NCBI GenBank assembly: GCA_023079485.1
Contig: CM041084.1
Coordinates: 12,584,609 to 12,648,608 of the forward strand
Source of the DNA: Archilochus colubris
Lineage: Eukaryota; Chordata; Aves; Apodiformes; Trochilidae
Reading direction: 5' to 3'
Length of the DNA: 64,000 nt
In this document: positions 35,836 to 47,830 of the stretch, piece by piece
Numbering within the stretch: position 1 is the first letter of the stretch
Layout of the letters: the number at the start of each line of letters is the position of its first letter
Made by a program: the position numbers and the translations under genes
The notes under the pieces: generated by a model
What the model was told of the DNA's origin: nothing
Databases searched by the model: none
The model's input: the letters and a program-made list of their open reading frames with translations, nothing else

Positions 35836-36470
35836 ATGGTATACAACAGGTAAAATTAAATGCAACATATCTTGTTCCTTTAGGGGATTTTATCCTTTCT
35901 GAGTAAGATTACATCCTGTGAACTATGGTACAAAATTCTCAGTAATCATAAAAGGAAAAAATACCAAGAATGACTGCTGTGATAAACAATGTTCATCTTG
36001 GCTACTGAAAATGTCACGGATCCTGTGAAAAAATATGCCACTGAATTTGATGTTAATGTTACAAAAGACTCTGGCCAGGTGATGAGCACCTTGTAAAGGG
36101 ACTTCTATTTCGAAGTCTCAGTCACCTTTGAACAACATAACTAATGAATTCACATAGGAGTTAGAGCTAAGGAATTAAGGTTGCAGGATCAATTTCAACT
36201 TTTTCACATCATAATTTTGTTTATTACTTGGCTTTGTCCCTCTAAGACTTTCCAGCTAGCAGTGAAATTTCTGTCTTTCTTATTTTTGTTTCTTCAGTGC
36301 GAGGATGGAATTTAGTTTGAGAAATGGTAAATAATAGGAGCTTCTGTCATGCAGACCAAGTATATGAGGTAGGTGTTTCCCTGTACCCATGGATTCACTC
36401 CTATCTGAAAACTTGATTTCCCCTCCTTAATTTTCATTGTATGAAGTTAATGACACAGTTTTTGGAGTAA

Positions 36471-37020
36471 TTTTGTGTGGGAAGGACTTCTGCTAGTCAT
36501 CTCATCTAACCACCTCACAAGTCAAAGATCCAGCTTCACAGTTGGATTAGGTTGCTCCAGGACTTGTTCTGTCTAGTTTTTAGTATCTCAAGGAGTGGAG
36601 ACTCCATGAGCTCAATGAGCAACCCTTTTGAAAAGTCTTGACAAAATAAAAATTTAAATATCTAGTCTCATCTCTTTGTTCCAGCTTGTGTCAACTGTGT
36701 CTTACCCTGTTCCTATGCACTTCCAAAGTGAGCCTGACAGTCTGCTCTACACCTTCCCAGTGAGGGTTTGTATGGTCCGACAGTTCTTTCCAGGCAGAAT
36801 GGTTCCAGCTCTCCCAGCCTTTCCTCCACTGAGATATGTTCCAAGCCTTCAATGACCTCCACAGCTCCTCACTGGACTTATTCCATTATGTCCAAGGTCA
36901 GGCTGGATGGGGATTTGAGCAACCTGATCTAGCTGAAGATGTACCTGTGCATTACATGGGAATTGGACTAGATGACCTTCAGCTATATGCCTACCAGGAA
37001 CTCCATGTCCTTTTATTCAC
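36471..37020 (-). mobile_element. CR1, minus strand, interrupted
   Basis: From 36,471 the complement of CR1 3' UTR can be read (blocks near GGACTTCTGCTAGTCATCTC, CTCAAGGAGTGGAGACTCCA and CAGCTCCTCACTGGACTTATT). It reaches about 36,893 and resumes at about 37,000 with ACTCCATGTCCTTTT. That is the next block in the CR1 consensus. The gap is filled by a second CR1 end in the opposite direction. The copy is old and has no coding capacity. Confidence 0.7.
36894..36998 (+). mobile_element. CR1 3' end nested in another CR1
   Basis: The order AAGGTCAGGCTGGATGGGG, GAGCAACCTGATCTAG, GGAATTGGACTAGATGACCT is the standard CR1 3' UTR on the plus strand. The final octamer tail is lost or decayed. It splits the minus-strand CR1, so it inserted later. 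The host word near CCAT(TA)TGTCC occurs on both sides (36,883-36,893 and 37,003-37,010). This may be a short target-site duplication. Confidence 0.75.
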
Positions 37021-39659
37021 AAGAGCGTGTAGCCTCTCCTAATACTCTTTTACAATACTTGTAGAATGGAGGTAAGTTTATAGATATCAGATGCAACAAT
37101 AGAAGGGATGCTCTAGGGCCATAAAAAGCATTCCACAGTGCAAATAAATAACTACAAGAAACATTTCCATCTGCTACATTTTTATCTAGCTTGCTGAGGA
37201 ACACAAAATGCAGCTCTTTGTACAAAAGTAATTTCAAATATGTAATTGTGAATTTGCGGGTTTTAGCACTTTCTTTCCCTGTTTGGCAACGCAATACAAA
37301 ACATAAAATTAATTAAGAGATATTTATGATGTACAAACATCGCAGAGATTCATAGCAAAGGGAAAATTTAAAATTACAGAATTCCTTGGGTATTGAATTA
37401 TGTACTGTATATAATGTGCAACTTTCGGTGTAGCAATACAGAAGTAGGGAAGAGGAGTGTGCTTCCAAGGGCATTAAAAGAAATGGTTTGCACTAATCTA
37501 GATTGCTACTAAAGGCCAGTGTCCCTTCTCATCCTCTCTCCTACCAAAATCAGAAGCACAGAGGAAGCTATGCACATGAAGGGCTTCCTATAGGAGAAAC
37601 AGATGTGAATACCTTTCATGTATTACCAGTTTACCATATACTTTTAGATGTCACAGCATGACTACACTAAAAACTATATTTCTATAGTGTTCCACTGAGT
37701 AATAATATCATATAGTTCCTTATAAAGCTTCCAAGTCACTTATTGCTATTTTCAAATTAGGCTATATCTGTCAGTAACATGCTAAGACACCAAAGAAGAC
37801 AAATCCAATAAATGTTTCATAAAACTATGCAAAGTAACAACTAGACTTAATCTGCCAGGTTCTATGAAAGTTTATGTAGTTGCTGCAGTTACAATTAAGT
37901 GTACAGTAAGAGGTCAACTCTGCAGAAGAGCAGGTGAAACTTTCATCTGCTGTATTACAAACATAACACTTCAACTGGCTACAGATGGGATGATAGCATT
38001 GTAAGTTATGAAAAAGTAATATACTAAGAGTATACCACCCTAACTTTGATAATAGAGTTTTAGAAAGAAAAGTTATCGAGTATCTCCTGTACTGGTAAAA
38101 AAATAATGCTTTGACTGGAAACAGTGAACTAAGGACCTACTAAACACCTGAAAATATTTGAAAGGAAAAAAAAAATCTATGCTATACTTTCTTAAAAAGA
38201 AGAATTCTCAAATAACTTGTTGAGATCTGATTCAACACACTCCAGTGCCAACAATACATTTTTGGAACATGCACCAATGAAAAGTTACACCTTAATAATA
38301 AAGGAACAGAAAAATATTTGGAGTAGTAGTCAGGAACACCATGTCTTTTGTTCCATGCATTTGGGCTCACTTCCCAATTCAGAATCTTCTTGATCCTGCT
38401 TGCTGTAATTACAAGGGTAAAACTGTGATCTCATTCCGACAGATATGCTTGCCATGAGCTTTCCTGAAATGTTGGGCTTATATGTATTTGGAAATTTGGC
38501 TCTTTTTTATCCAGGACTGTGTTCTCTGTTGCAGAAACATAAAGTACTGAAGATTTTTCATGCACTCTTGGTATTTCACTTTCTTATAGACACAGAGACG
38601 AACAAATAACATAAAATCATAGATACCCTCAGAGGATATTGGTTATGGACATTAAAAAAGCAACTACAACACACTCTGAGAAAGACATGCATACAGACCC
38701 CATAGAAAGCTGAACTTTGAGGCCAGAAATGAGTTTTCAGTTGAACTGAACTCACAAAGATTTCAAAGACGATTAAATAATAAATCTAAATTAATACCCT
38801 GAGAAACATTTCTTCTAGATGTTGTTCCTTGTTGATAAAGTATTAAAATGCAGGGTGATGAAAATGGATTTTCACAGTTATGCTTACAGGGAAGAATCAT
38901 ATGCGTGATGCATCAATTCCTTTATGTCACTCAGCTATTACAGTTTCTATATCAGTCTTGTACTGACACTGCTTTGACCTATAACCAAAGTAGCTTCACA
39001 ACTCCACTGCAGTAAACTTAACTAAATGTTTGAACTGAGATAATTACATTTCTGCAAAAGAACTGGGTATTCCAGAAAATACATTGAGTTTTAGGATTCC
39101 TCAGGCAGATTTCTCTGTGATTGATCCATATATCCAAATTACTTAGCTCCTGAGTTTCAGGGTCTGATCTCTCATGCCAGTTTCATGGAGTATGAAAAGT
39201 CTGCCTCTGTCTATGAAGAAAACCTCCATTACTGTTCTAGTATGTTCTGTCCTTTTAATATCTGCTCATGAATACACCAAGTCCAACATTCCCTCATCAC
39301 TTTAACCAGGAGAAAACCCAGTAAATATCTTCATGTGTGCACACATTTAGTGTCTCAAGGACAACATTTATCAGCACTTACATGGAACTCAACATATAGT
39401 CTTTAGACTGGAATAGAGCTAGATTATTATCACAGAGAATTACTCTGAAAACTTAAAAAAGTGTTTCTGTGTTTGAGTGTTGCAAAATAGCATTCATAAA
39501 TCCTCATTAAGTCCCTGAATTCTGATTTATATGACTAAATTATCATATATCATAATAATAATTCTTATAAATATAATAATTCTTAGAAAGATAGATTTCT
39601 AAGCATGCAAAAGTATTTTCTACACATCACTCATTACCTCTCACAAACTGTTTGTTTGA

Positions 39660-39754
39660 CTTTGGTTTTTGTTTTTTTGATTTTTTTTTGGTTGTTGTTT
39701 TGTTTGTTTTTTTGTTTGGTTGTTTTTTCTGTTGGTTTTGTTTGGTTGGTTTTA
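39660..39754. repeat. GT-rich low-complexity block
   Basis: About 95 bases of TTTG, TTTTG and GGTT units on the plus strand. Open frames on both strands over it (phenylalanine/leucine/valine-rich, or lysine/asparagine/threonine-rich) are repeat translations and not membrane proteins. Confidence 0.9.
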
Positions 39755-42227
39755 AACAGGCTGATTACAGCAAATGCATCCATATTACTGGTATATGGTG
39801 GAAAAGTTTCAAACACCCAAGCCTAGAAATCATGAAACTAAAATATATGTATAAAATATAGGTGTTTATGAACACATTCCAATGGTCAAATATTTAGACA
39901 AAGGCCTATTGAAAAAAACAACAAACCTCTAATAAGTCTAAACCACTGCACATTCATGATCCTAATATTACACAATAAAAATAGTCTTAGAAGAAGCTTC
40001 AACCTGGGTGTTCATTCAATTTCTTTATGCAACTTTACTGGATTTTTTCATTTTTAAGAACGACAACAATAACCCCCATGTCAAAAAAACCCCACACATA
40101 TTTGTGAAAGCAGAATTCACATTCTAACCATTCAAAGGTCTTGGGATCTTAAACCGCAGTAACAGCAATTACAAAGGACTCCACTGTTCCCAGATGGGTC
40201 ACTGTTATAACTTTCATGTGCCTTAACTGAGTCCTACAGGACATAAAAGTCTCCCCCATTAAATAATTCAGCTCATTGGCTTGACTGTCCATGAATTTCT
40301 TAGATAGGCAATTCGTGTTGCTGATCACAAGTGACATTAACACGCTAGCTGTCATGTAATGCATTTAAACTTGCCTTTTACTGTACTATGTAAATGCTTT
40401 TTCTTTGAGTATTCTGAGTGCAGCTTAATGGCCAGGCAGGAAATAGGATAATTGGTTAAAGAGATTCACAGTGCATTATTAGTATTTTTATTACTTCTGT
40501 AATTCTATAGTTTCTTTGATTTATGAGACAGAGGAAAAATGAAAAAGCATTCTGAGTCTTTGCAGTTGCACTAAACTGCTTTGCATTCAGAACTCAAAGT
40601 GCTGAGTAAGATGCTATAATGAACCTTAGGAATAAACATTATTATTTTCTTAGTTTAGCATTTGTAATAGTCTCAGTATCTCCATGGTCATACCATTGCT
40701 GCTGCAATTAAACTAAACAACTGGAAAAATATTTCAAGAGCATGTTTTTACCAGCACTTACAGCTGCATCAGGAGTTGGCAAGATTTGTAAATGTTGCAA
40801 TCATTAAAGCCATATTTGGTTAAGGAAAAGGAAAAACTTAGAAAACTAAAAAAAGGATATTAACAGAAGAAACTAAGTTTTGCATATAAGAAGTTGCTAT
40901 GCCAAATTGCCTCCCTGAAACTAAATTTGCATTCTTCATTGCTACTATTTATATAATTTCTTTCCTCTGTTTCTTTTCCTGTGGCAGTCTGTGTGGCATA
41001 CCATAAGTTCTAAGAAGTAACTGTTAGTAAGATCAAAGTTTTTGTACTCAAACAGAATGTCTATAGAAAAATGAGAAGTTCTCAAGGAGCAAATGTAAAA
41101 TGGAGGACCAGGCATGCAAAGAAATGCATCAGAGGAATGCAAGCTGTGATAAACAGTTGAACAGTAAGAAGATGTAAATTAATCATTTATTTTCCTCATG
41201 TATATTTGTATGAGTTTTCTTCTCACCTTTTACAACTGCTTTAGAAACATCCACAAACTGGAAAACAATGCAAGCTACTTACATCTCCTTCCCAGCCTTT
41301 TGACAGAGTCAAGACACTTCATTTTATTTCAAATCCAAAATGGAAGAAAATTGAAACTAAGTACTACATTGAATGCCAATAATCAGATAAAGAAATAGAC
41401 ATAAGCAATTTAATGTCACTAGAAAAATATTAACATTGGTTATTAAGTAGGAGGAAATTTTTGTGTGAATCAACAATGGTCTGAATCAGTCTTGCACCAA
41501 TATTTTTGAGCATTTACAGGATGCTCTGCTGTGAAAAATGTCAATGTCATTAGACAAAATGACTGGGAAAATGTAGCCTAATAAATCTCAGCATGGCAAC
41601 TGGAATTCAAAATGTGCTCTCAGTGGCAGAAAGAAAGACAAAAATAGCTCTGGTCAAATAACCTGCTTGTGATAGTAGACTGGAAGCTGCAAGTGGCTTT
41701 AAAGGTTTGAAAGGAAGAGTCAGTGCTCCTCATTTTGAAATCTAAAAAGAACTGCAATAGAGAACTGGAAGAACTTTTAGAACAAATAAAAATCACCCAA
41801 GTGTTTTCTATTAATATTTTATTTTTGTTACCTTTTCTACTCAATTTAATTTTTCCAAGGAAAACTTTTCAGAATTTCACATTTTGGACAATGCTGATCA
41901 GTAGCAGATGCTGAGAACAAAGAAAGAAGGCAGTTAGATTATGTATTTCATCATGGGAATAACTTGCTGGAAAATCACTGATGACTTAGAAACTAGCAGA
42001 AATTATTAAGGAAGATGAAATTTAACTTAATGTCTGCCTGTGATTCTTACTGTTTTGGCTTATCTCAGATCAGGCCTGAGTCTATTCACACCACAAATTA
42101 CCTTATATTTTCTTTTCTGTATTGCACTCAGCAAAGCTAACAGTTAATTGTGAAGTCATTTTCAAGTTCTAGTTTACAAATGTCAATCTGTCTACCTAAA
42201 ATAATTTCTACAGTGTTAATTGGATAT

Positions 42228-42242
42228 ATTATTATTATTATT
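42228..42242. repeat. (ATT)n microsatellite
   Basis: Five ATT units. Confidence 0.85.
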
Positions 42243-43814
42243 CTTTTCCTGCCAAAAACTGTTCCACATATTTTGCTCTGTGTTTTTTAGCAATAATTAG
42301 ATTTCAAACCACTACTAGTGTTTCAGAATCTGGTGAACTAGTTCATGTATTATGTCTTTAAAATACTTCATAACAAATGTTTTATATGAATGCAAACTAC
42401 TGTACTCAATAGCAACTACCAGGTATGAGTGTAAGCACAGCTGACCTCCCTTGTATTTTGTCTTAGCTCCTAAGTCAAGTCTGCTTCTTTTTGTGTATAA
42501 AAAGGGTTCTAACAGGCTGCTAGCAAGTGCTCTTATCTTTCTAGTTAATATTAAAATGCTTTCACTTAGTCATATGGTATTAAACGTTTTTTTTGTTTGG
42601 GGGTTTTTGTTGGGTTTTTTTTCTGTAGTGGGGAGATTGACACAAACATCCAACTTCTGATTTTGCTTACAAGTCTGTAGCACCCTCCTAGCTCCACTTA
42701 ATTGAAAACAGAGTTTGCTTGTAAAACATCATGATCTAGAGCTGATCATATAAATATCCAACCTTCTGTTCTGTGCCTTTGTGAAGAGTACTGTTTGTAC
42801 GTTTACATTTTAAAGACATGATGAAGTGTGCCCCTTTCCCTTGCTACATATCCAGACATCTGCAAAGCCAATATTTAAATGGCTGAGTGAAAAGACTGTA
42901 AAACATATTTTGAAATTTAAAAGTTTCAAACACAATGCACTTGCCTGCCTTGTGAACTTTGAATTGAAGACTATCTCTAAATATATTTTCTTCTTGCTTT
43001 TGTTATCCCAAACCAGTAGTGACTATTGCCTCCCCTTTCACTCCATTCTTTCTTGTTTTTGCCATTCCTCTCAAGGGTATCATGCCCTGGGTAGTAATAA
43101 AATAAAAGGTTCATTCCTCATGCAGCATTCTGCACACTGACTGAATTTGTCTGGGCTCCAGAGGCTGGGAAAGGCAAACGAACGTGAATGATGATAGGTG
43201 AAAAGGTCATTGTTTCATTCTTGTATAAAATAATTTTTGGTGCCCATTTCACTTTTCCACTTTTCTTCTTCCTTTCCTTGAGGCTTTTATTTTAAGTCTC
43301 TTTTAACTCTCTTTAAATGATTTATGTTCTGTTTCACACTTTGTTACCTTTCTCTGCATTGTAAATGTCAGTGTGCCACATCTGAGAGATGGGAAGTTAA
43401 CATGCCGTGGGGTTTTATTGACGAGACTGTGTCAGTGCAAAAAGAAAATGTTTTTAGTTGGTAAAGCACTGCATTTATTATCCAAAATCTCCTGACAGTA
43501 GTAATGATAACACATGAATGAGATTAAACACTGTCAAGCCCTTTTCAATGTGCTGGAGCAGAGGATGAGTGAGACAGTGAGAAAATTCCAAGATTTCAGA
43601 AAATAGTTTCTGTATGAAAGAAATTACACACCATATACTCAGCATGTGTGAACACATGTGATTACCTGGTATACAGATATAATCATGTTTGCATATAGAT
43701 GAGATAGTAGATATCAGAAGGTAGTATTCTTTTACTCTCCCAGCTGAGAGGCAACATTTCCTGATGCCTGTTGAAGCTGATTAGGATCTCAGACCTGCAC
43801 TCTGCCTCTCTATC

Positions 43815-43960
43815 AGCCAGTAGCCTACAGCTGACCTTGAATAATTCACTTCAGCTTTCCATCTCCCTGTCTCTTGATATGTAAAATGAAATTATCGATC
43901 CTCCTCTCCTTTGCAAAATGCATTTGAGATGCACTAATAAGCCATGAAATAGGTAGGAAA
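43815..43960 (+). mobile_element. MIR-like ancient SINE
   Basis: This is the clearest MIR-type remnant of the window. In order it shows GCTGACCTTGAATAATTCAC, TTTCCATCTCCCTGTCTC, ATATGTAAAATGAAATTATC, ATCCTCCTCTCCTTTGCAAA and GCATTTGAGATGCACTAA. These match 'gtgaccttgggcaagtcac', 'ctctgtgcctcagtttcc', 'atctgtaaaatggggataat', 'acctcctttgtaaa' and 'gcgctttgagatctac' of the amniote MIR/CORE-SINE 3' half. Spacing is also right. Its age suggests that the surrounding DNA has been in place since before birds arose. Confidence 0.7.
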
Positions 43961-45559
43961 AGCTGTGAAACATCATACACCCATATTTATAATGCCAAGA
44001 AATGCATTATGCAAATAAGAGCTGGCAAAACTTTCTAGATCATCTTTCATGGGTACATTCCCTGAGCTACGAAGCTTGATAATTCTTTGTAGTTGCAAGT
44101 CAATGTAATGGCTTGTCCCAAATTCACAGAAGGAGCTAAAGAAATCTTTATAAAATCTTCATATGAGAGTGACAGCGAAAAGAACTATAAATGAACAAAC
44201 AAAATGTGTTAGTGAGTAAGAAGATTCAATTCCATATTCAAATTAAGTGACCATTCACTCAGTGCAGTTGTAGAATAAAGTACAGTAAACATTTTAATTG
44301 CTTCATGGTGGCTACACAGCAGAGCATGCATTCAGCTTCTTATAGACCCTGGAGCTTCTCCAAAAGGAAAATAAAACTAAGTACATCCTTGCAGTTCATA
44401 TTTTCAATCAATTAATCAACGCCATTTCCATTGCTCTACTAGCTGCTGGATTCAGCAGAACTTAGGTTTTCTTCCTAGATATACACAATTCCTCTTTGAT
44501 TCTCTGAATTCTGTTGTAGCCCATAAGCTTCCATGGTAGCAAAATGAATATCAATTTCGCATCATAAAATTGATTAATTTCTAAAAACCCAACTGTTAAA
44601 ATGATTCTTCAGTTGTAACATTACACACTTACTTCCCCCACACACCTCCTCCATTTTTTTCTTCTTCATGGAAAATATCACAGAAAGGATTGGTGTAACT
44701 ATTGCCTTCTAAATATCATGTAATAGAAAAAAAGTCATTTTAGGTGATCTTTCTTCTAGAAGGAAAGTTAGCCCTTGCTTCAGTCAGTTAACTGCCATTG
44801 GGAGTGAGAAAACTGACTGTGAAGTGACCACATCCTGTCATTAAATAGAGCAGAAGTTGCCTAGAGGCCCAGCCTAGATTTAAGGATACAGAATAAAGAA
44901 AAAAATCAGGTCCATGACAGTCTGAATAATTAAATTGTGTCTATGGTTGCAGCTAGAGGCAGGACAAGGCTATTATTTCCTAATAAGAACATCTGATGTT
45001 AAGGACAAGTAATTAGAAAACCTACAGACTGAAGAAAATAGTCAACTGCAAATTCCTAGTGGGTCCAAGTGGTAAGAAAATAATTACTAGAGTTCTAGAA
45101 TACAATGAAAATAGAAATAGCAAGAGAAAATCACTCCATATTGCAAATTCTGAAACATGGCTCTTTAGCTTTTTTATTTGTCTTTTGTGTGTCATTCCAT
45201 AAAAAAGCACAATGTAACATACTGTAAAAACAAATATCTCTTCTATGTCTAGGTAGCTATCAACATTTGACCTGATGTCTGGTTTCTACCAGGTAAGGAT
45301 GCCAGCTACTCTCAGTGGAACTAAAATACTAGCCCTTTTACAAATAGATGTATTAGAATAAAATCAAGGTGTAAAAAAAGGCCCTTGACACAGGAGCAGA
45401 TTTTGGGCTTCTGTATCCTGACAATGAACATTGACAAGCCTCTCAGCTTGGCTCACAGACTCCTTGCATTGTGCATATGGACTTGAAGGTCTTTGGATAG
45501 GGGCCAAATTTTTGAGTTTGGATTCAGTAGGGGAAGCAAGGCATCATCTACATGTTTCA
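43961..45559. other. Unique AT-rich DNA
   Basis: No gene recognised. A perfect octamer ATGCAAAT (44,009-44,016), a POU-factor motif, lies just after the MIR remnant. One such site is expected by chance in a window of this size. Confidence 0.5.
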
Positions 45560-45784
45560 TTTTAATTGATGGTCACAAACTGGAACACAGGAGGTTCAAC
45601 CAAAACATAAGGAAGAACTTCTTCACTGTAAGAGTCTCAGAGCACTGTTACAGGCTGCCTGGAGAGGTGGTGGAATCTCTGGATACTTTCAAACCCACCA
45701 AGTACAACCTACTCTAGGTGACCCTGCTCTGGCAGGGGGGTTAATCTCCAGAGGCCCCCCCCAAACCCTAACATTCTGTGGTTT
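45560..45784 (+). mobile_element. CR1 3' end, plus strand
   Basis: The 3' UTR is nearly continuous: GGTCACAAACTGGAACACAG, AAGGAAGAACTTCTTCACTG, GAGCACTGTTACAGGCTGCC, GGTGGAATCTCTGGATA, CTAGGTGACCCTGCTC, TCTCCAGAGG, and a decayed tail ACATTCTGTGG. A 74-codon open frame overlaps its left part and is a repeat translation. This copy is less diverged than the one at 10.6 kb. Confidence 0.85.
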
Positions 45785-46879
45785 TGTTTGACTTGCATAT
45801 TTAGGCAGCCTCTTACTCTTGGGCACTGAAGTAACTCTTTAAATATTTAGCAAGAACAACTGGCTGTACATGTATTTTTCCAGTAGAAAATTTGAGTAAG
45901 CAGGACATTCTGAGAAATCACAGAGCTTTATCAACTCAGTAGCTCTCCAAGATTTAAAAACAAGGGCAAGTGCTGAGACAGGAATGAGTACGGAACCTAA
46001 AGCAGTTATATTATAAATTAATTTAAAAAATAATTAAATATAATTAAGAAAAAATACAGATTCTACAGATGAGTTCCCTGGGGTGAATATTGCAGAAAAC
46101 AAAAGTGAAGTGCTAATGAAATGGTTAGAACAAGAAACAATAACTTTACAGATGATCTAAGGCAGTTAACTGTGGCTGCTCAGACTTGTGTTAATTGTAG
46201 TCTCCTAAATGTTGGACCTGATGAAACAAAATTCAAGAAATTAAATACTGATGATCAATGGCAGCACCTCTCCAGGAGCTTAATTAGAAAACAATACAAA
46301 AAGTTTTTAAATTATCAGTAAGAGATAGAGGGAAATTCCTGTTAAGAATATTCCATTGAAAGAGAGAAATTAAATGCACTTAATATACAAGACACAAGAT
46401 AATACACAGCAACAAACCTAGGACAAAAAAAACATTCTAGTGCTGCACTTTCACAAATAAACTCCTTTTTGTGGCTTCTATTTTAATGCAAAGACTTTCA
46501 AGTATTTTTGCAAGTAGAAACCCTGCCTCAATAGAAGGTTACCACCACTTATTACACTTTTAGCCTGAGCATCAGAAATGTGCTTGAACATACTTAGAGT
46601 TGAGCAGAAAAATTGAAGATGTATCGTCCACAGCCTAGAAAAGCATTGCAGACACAGGCCAGGTGTGTCCACTCTTCCTGAAGGGTGGCTAAAGGGAGGA
46701 GTGCATCTTCCACCACTGCTGAACAGTCAGCTGTGCCTGCAGACAAGAAACTGGCAGGATTTCAGACCTCCTCTTGCTCTCAGATCTAAGCAACCCTGTC
46801 CCATGGGCCACCTAGGAGGACTGAAGCACCTATGAATTTTTACTTCAGAAAGCCCAAACACTCATCTCTACCCTGTGAT
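45785..46879. other. Unique AT-rich DNA
   Basis: A very AT-rich stretch lies at about 46,010-46,055 (ATTAA repeats). From about 46,620 the base composition becomes more GC-rich on approach to the LTR-like element. No gene recognised. Confidence 0.5.
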
Positions 46880-47830
46880 TGGTTTCGACCCAGCAGGTAA
46901 CTAAGAACCACACAGCTACTCGCTTCCCTTTCCTCACTTCAGGATGGTGAGGAGAAAACCCAGCTGAAGTCTCTTGGGTCAAGACAAAGGATAAGAGGGT
47001 TTCAGTCATCAATTATGGTTCTGTGCAAAGCAGACTCAACTTGAGGAAAAACAATGTAATTTATCACTAATCAAATCAAAACAGGGAAAAGAGAAAACAA
47101 ATCCCAAAATACCTTCCCCCACCCCTCCCTTCCTCCTTGGCCCAAATTACTTCATTCCCAGTATAGATGTCCTCCTCCCTCAGGAGCACAGGGGGACACA
47201 GAGTGAGTGGGCTTTATGGTCCATCACACATTTCTGCTGCTCTTTCCTCTTCAGGGGGAGGGCTCCTCACAGTCCTCCGCTGCTCCAAAGCAGGGCCACT
47301 CCCAGGGGAGAGAGTCCTTCATGAACACCTCGGACATGAGTCCCTCCCACCCGGTGCAGTCCCTCAGGAACAGACTGCTCTTCTCTGGGATGCCCACAGA
47401 GTCACCTTTGGTCTGCTTTGGGAACAGTCACCTCGTCTCTACAGCTGCAGTTCCCCTTCTACTCCCCTGTCTTCCTCCACAGGCTGTTGGTCCAAATCTG
47501 CTCCACCATGCTCCTCCATGGGCTGCAGACACCTCTGCTAAGGCACCCTCACCCTCTCCTTTCTCAATGACCTTTGTGTCTCTGCTCCAGTATTCCTCTC
47601 ACCTTCCCTCTGCCTTGAGGTCTTACAGAAGCTCCTTTCTGCTTGAATAGGTTAATTGCAGAGGCACACCTGTTGTCACTAATGGGCTCAGCATCAGCCA
47701 AAGGCAAGGAGGGATTTTTGGAGCTGGGGAAAGTAACTTCTCAAAGGACCCACTCCTGGGGCCCCTCCCCACTACTAAAACGTCACCGCACTAACCAAAC
47801 ATAACCTGTTAGGTGTCCAATCCAGGCACC
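46880..47830 (-). mobile_element. ERVL-like LTR remnant, minus strand
   Basis: The plus strand shows the complement of a widespread avian ERVL/ERV3-type LTR. Recognisable landmarks in order are: CACACAGCTACTCGC near 46,910; GATGGTGAGGAGAAAACCCA; TCTTGGGTCAAGA; AATGTAATTTATCACTAATC; CCTTCCCCCACCCCTCCCTT; AGGAGCACAGGGGGACACAG; TTCAGGGGGAGGGCTCCTCA; repeated 'CTGCTCC...CCATGGGCTGCAG' modules; and near 47,790 CTAAAACGTCACCGCACTAA. The region is far richer in G and C than its surroundings. Open frames at 47,167-47,541 and 47,207-47,650 are antisense products of the modules and do not encode a known protein. Both ends and any target duplication are unclear, and no internal viral genes were seen. 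Confidence 0.6.

Larger units (their letters stand above)
31671..36470. other. Unique AT-rich DNA
   Basis: No gene recognised apart from the exon candidate at 32,481. It contains an A-rich tract (33,340-33,411) and a diverged tandem duplication (35,731-35,835). Another acceptor-like tract ends at 36,297 and is followed 29 bases later by a donor-like GTAAAT, too short to weigh. Confidence 0.5.
37021..43814. other. Unique AT-rich DNA
   Basis: No gene recognised. Simple repeats are the GT-rich block at 39,660-39,754, the (ATT)n at 42,228-42,242 and a GT-rich block near 42,590-42,630. Open frames of 60-104 codons, including 42,826-43,140, carry no recognised domain. Confidence 0.55.

Noticed and set aside
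39605..39861. Hydrophobic open frames that look like membrane segments
   Set aside because: They translate a GT-rich low-complexity tract; phenylalanine, leucine and valine runs follow directly from TTT, TTG and GTT.
44009..44016. Octamer ATGCAAAT as an enhancer
   Set aside because: A single 8-base site is expected by chance in this length of AT-rich DNA; no clustering seen.
47167..47650. GC-rich open frames as a candidate gene
   Set aside because: Sequence landmarks match the complement of an ERVL-like LTR; no protein domain.
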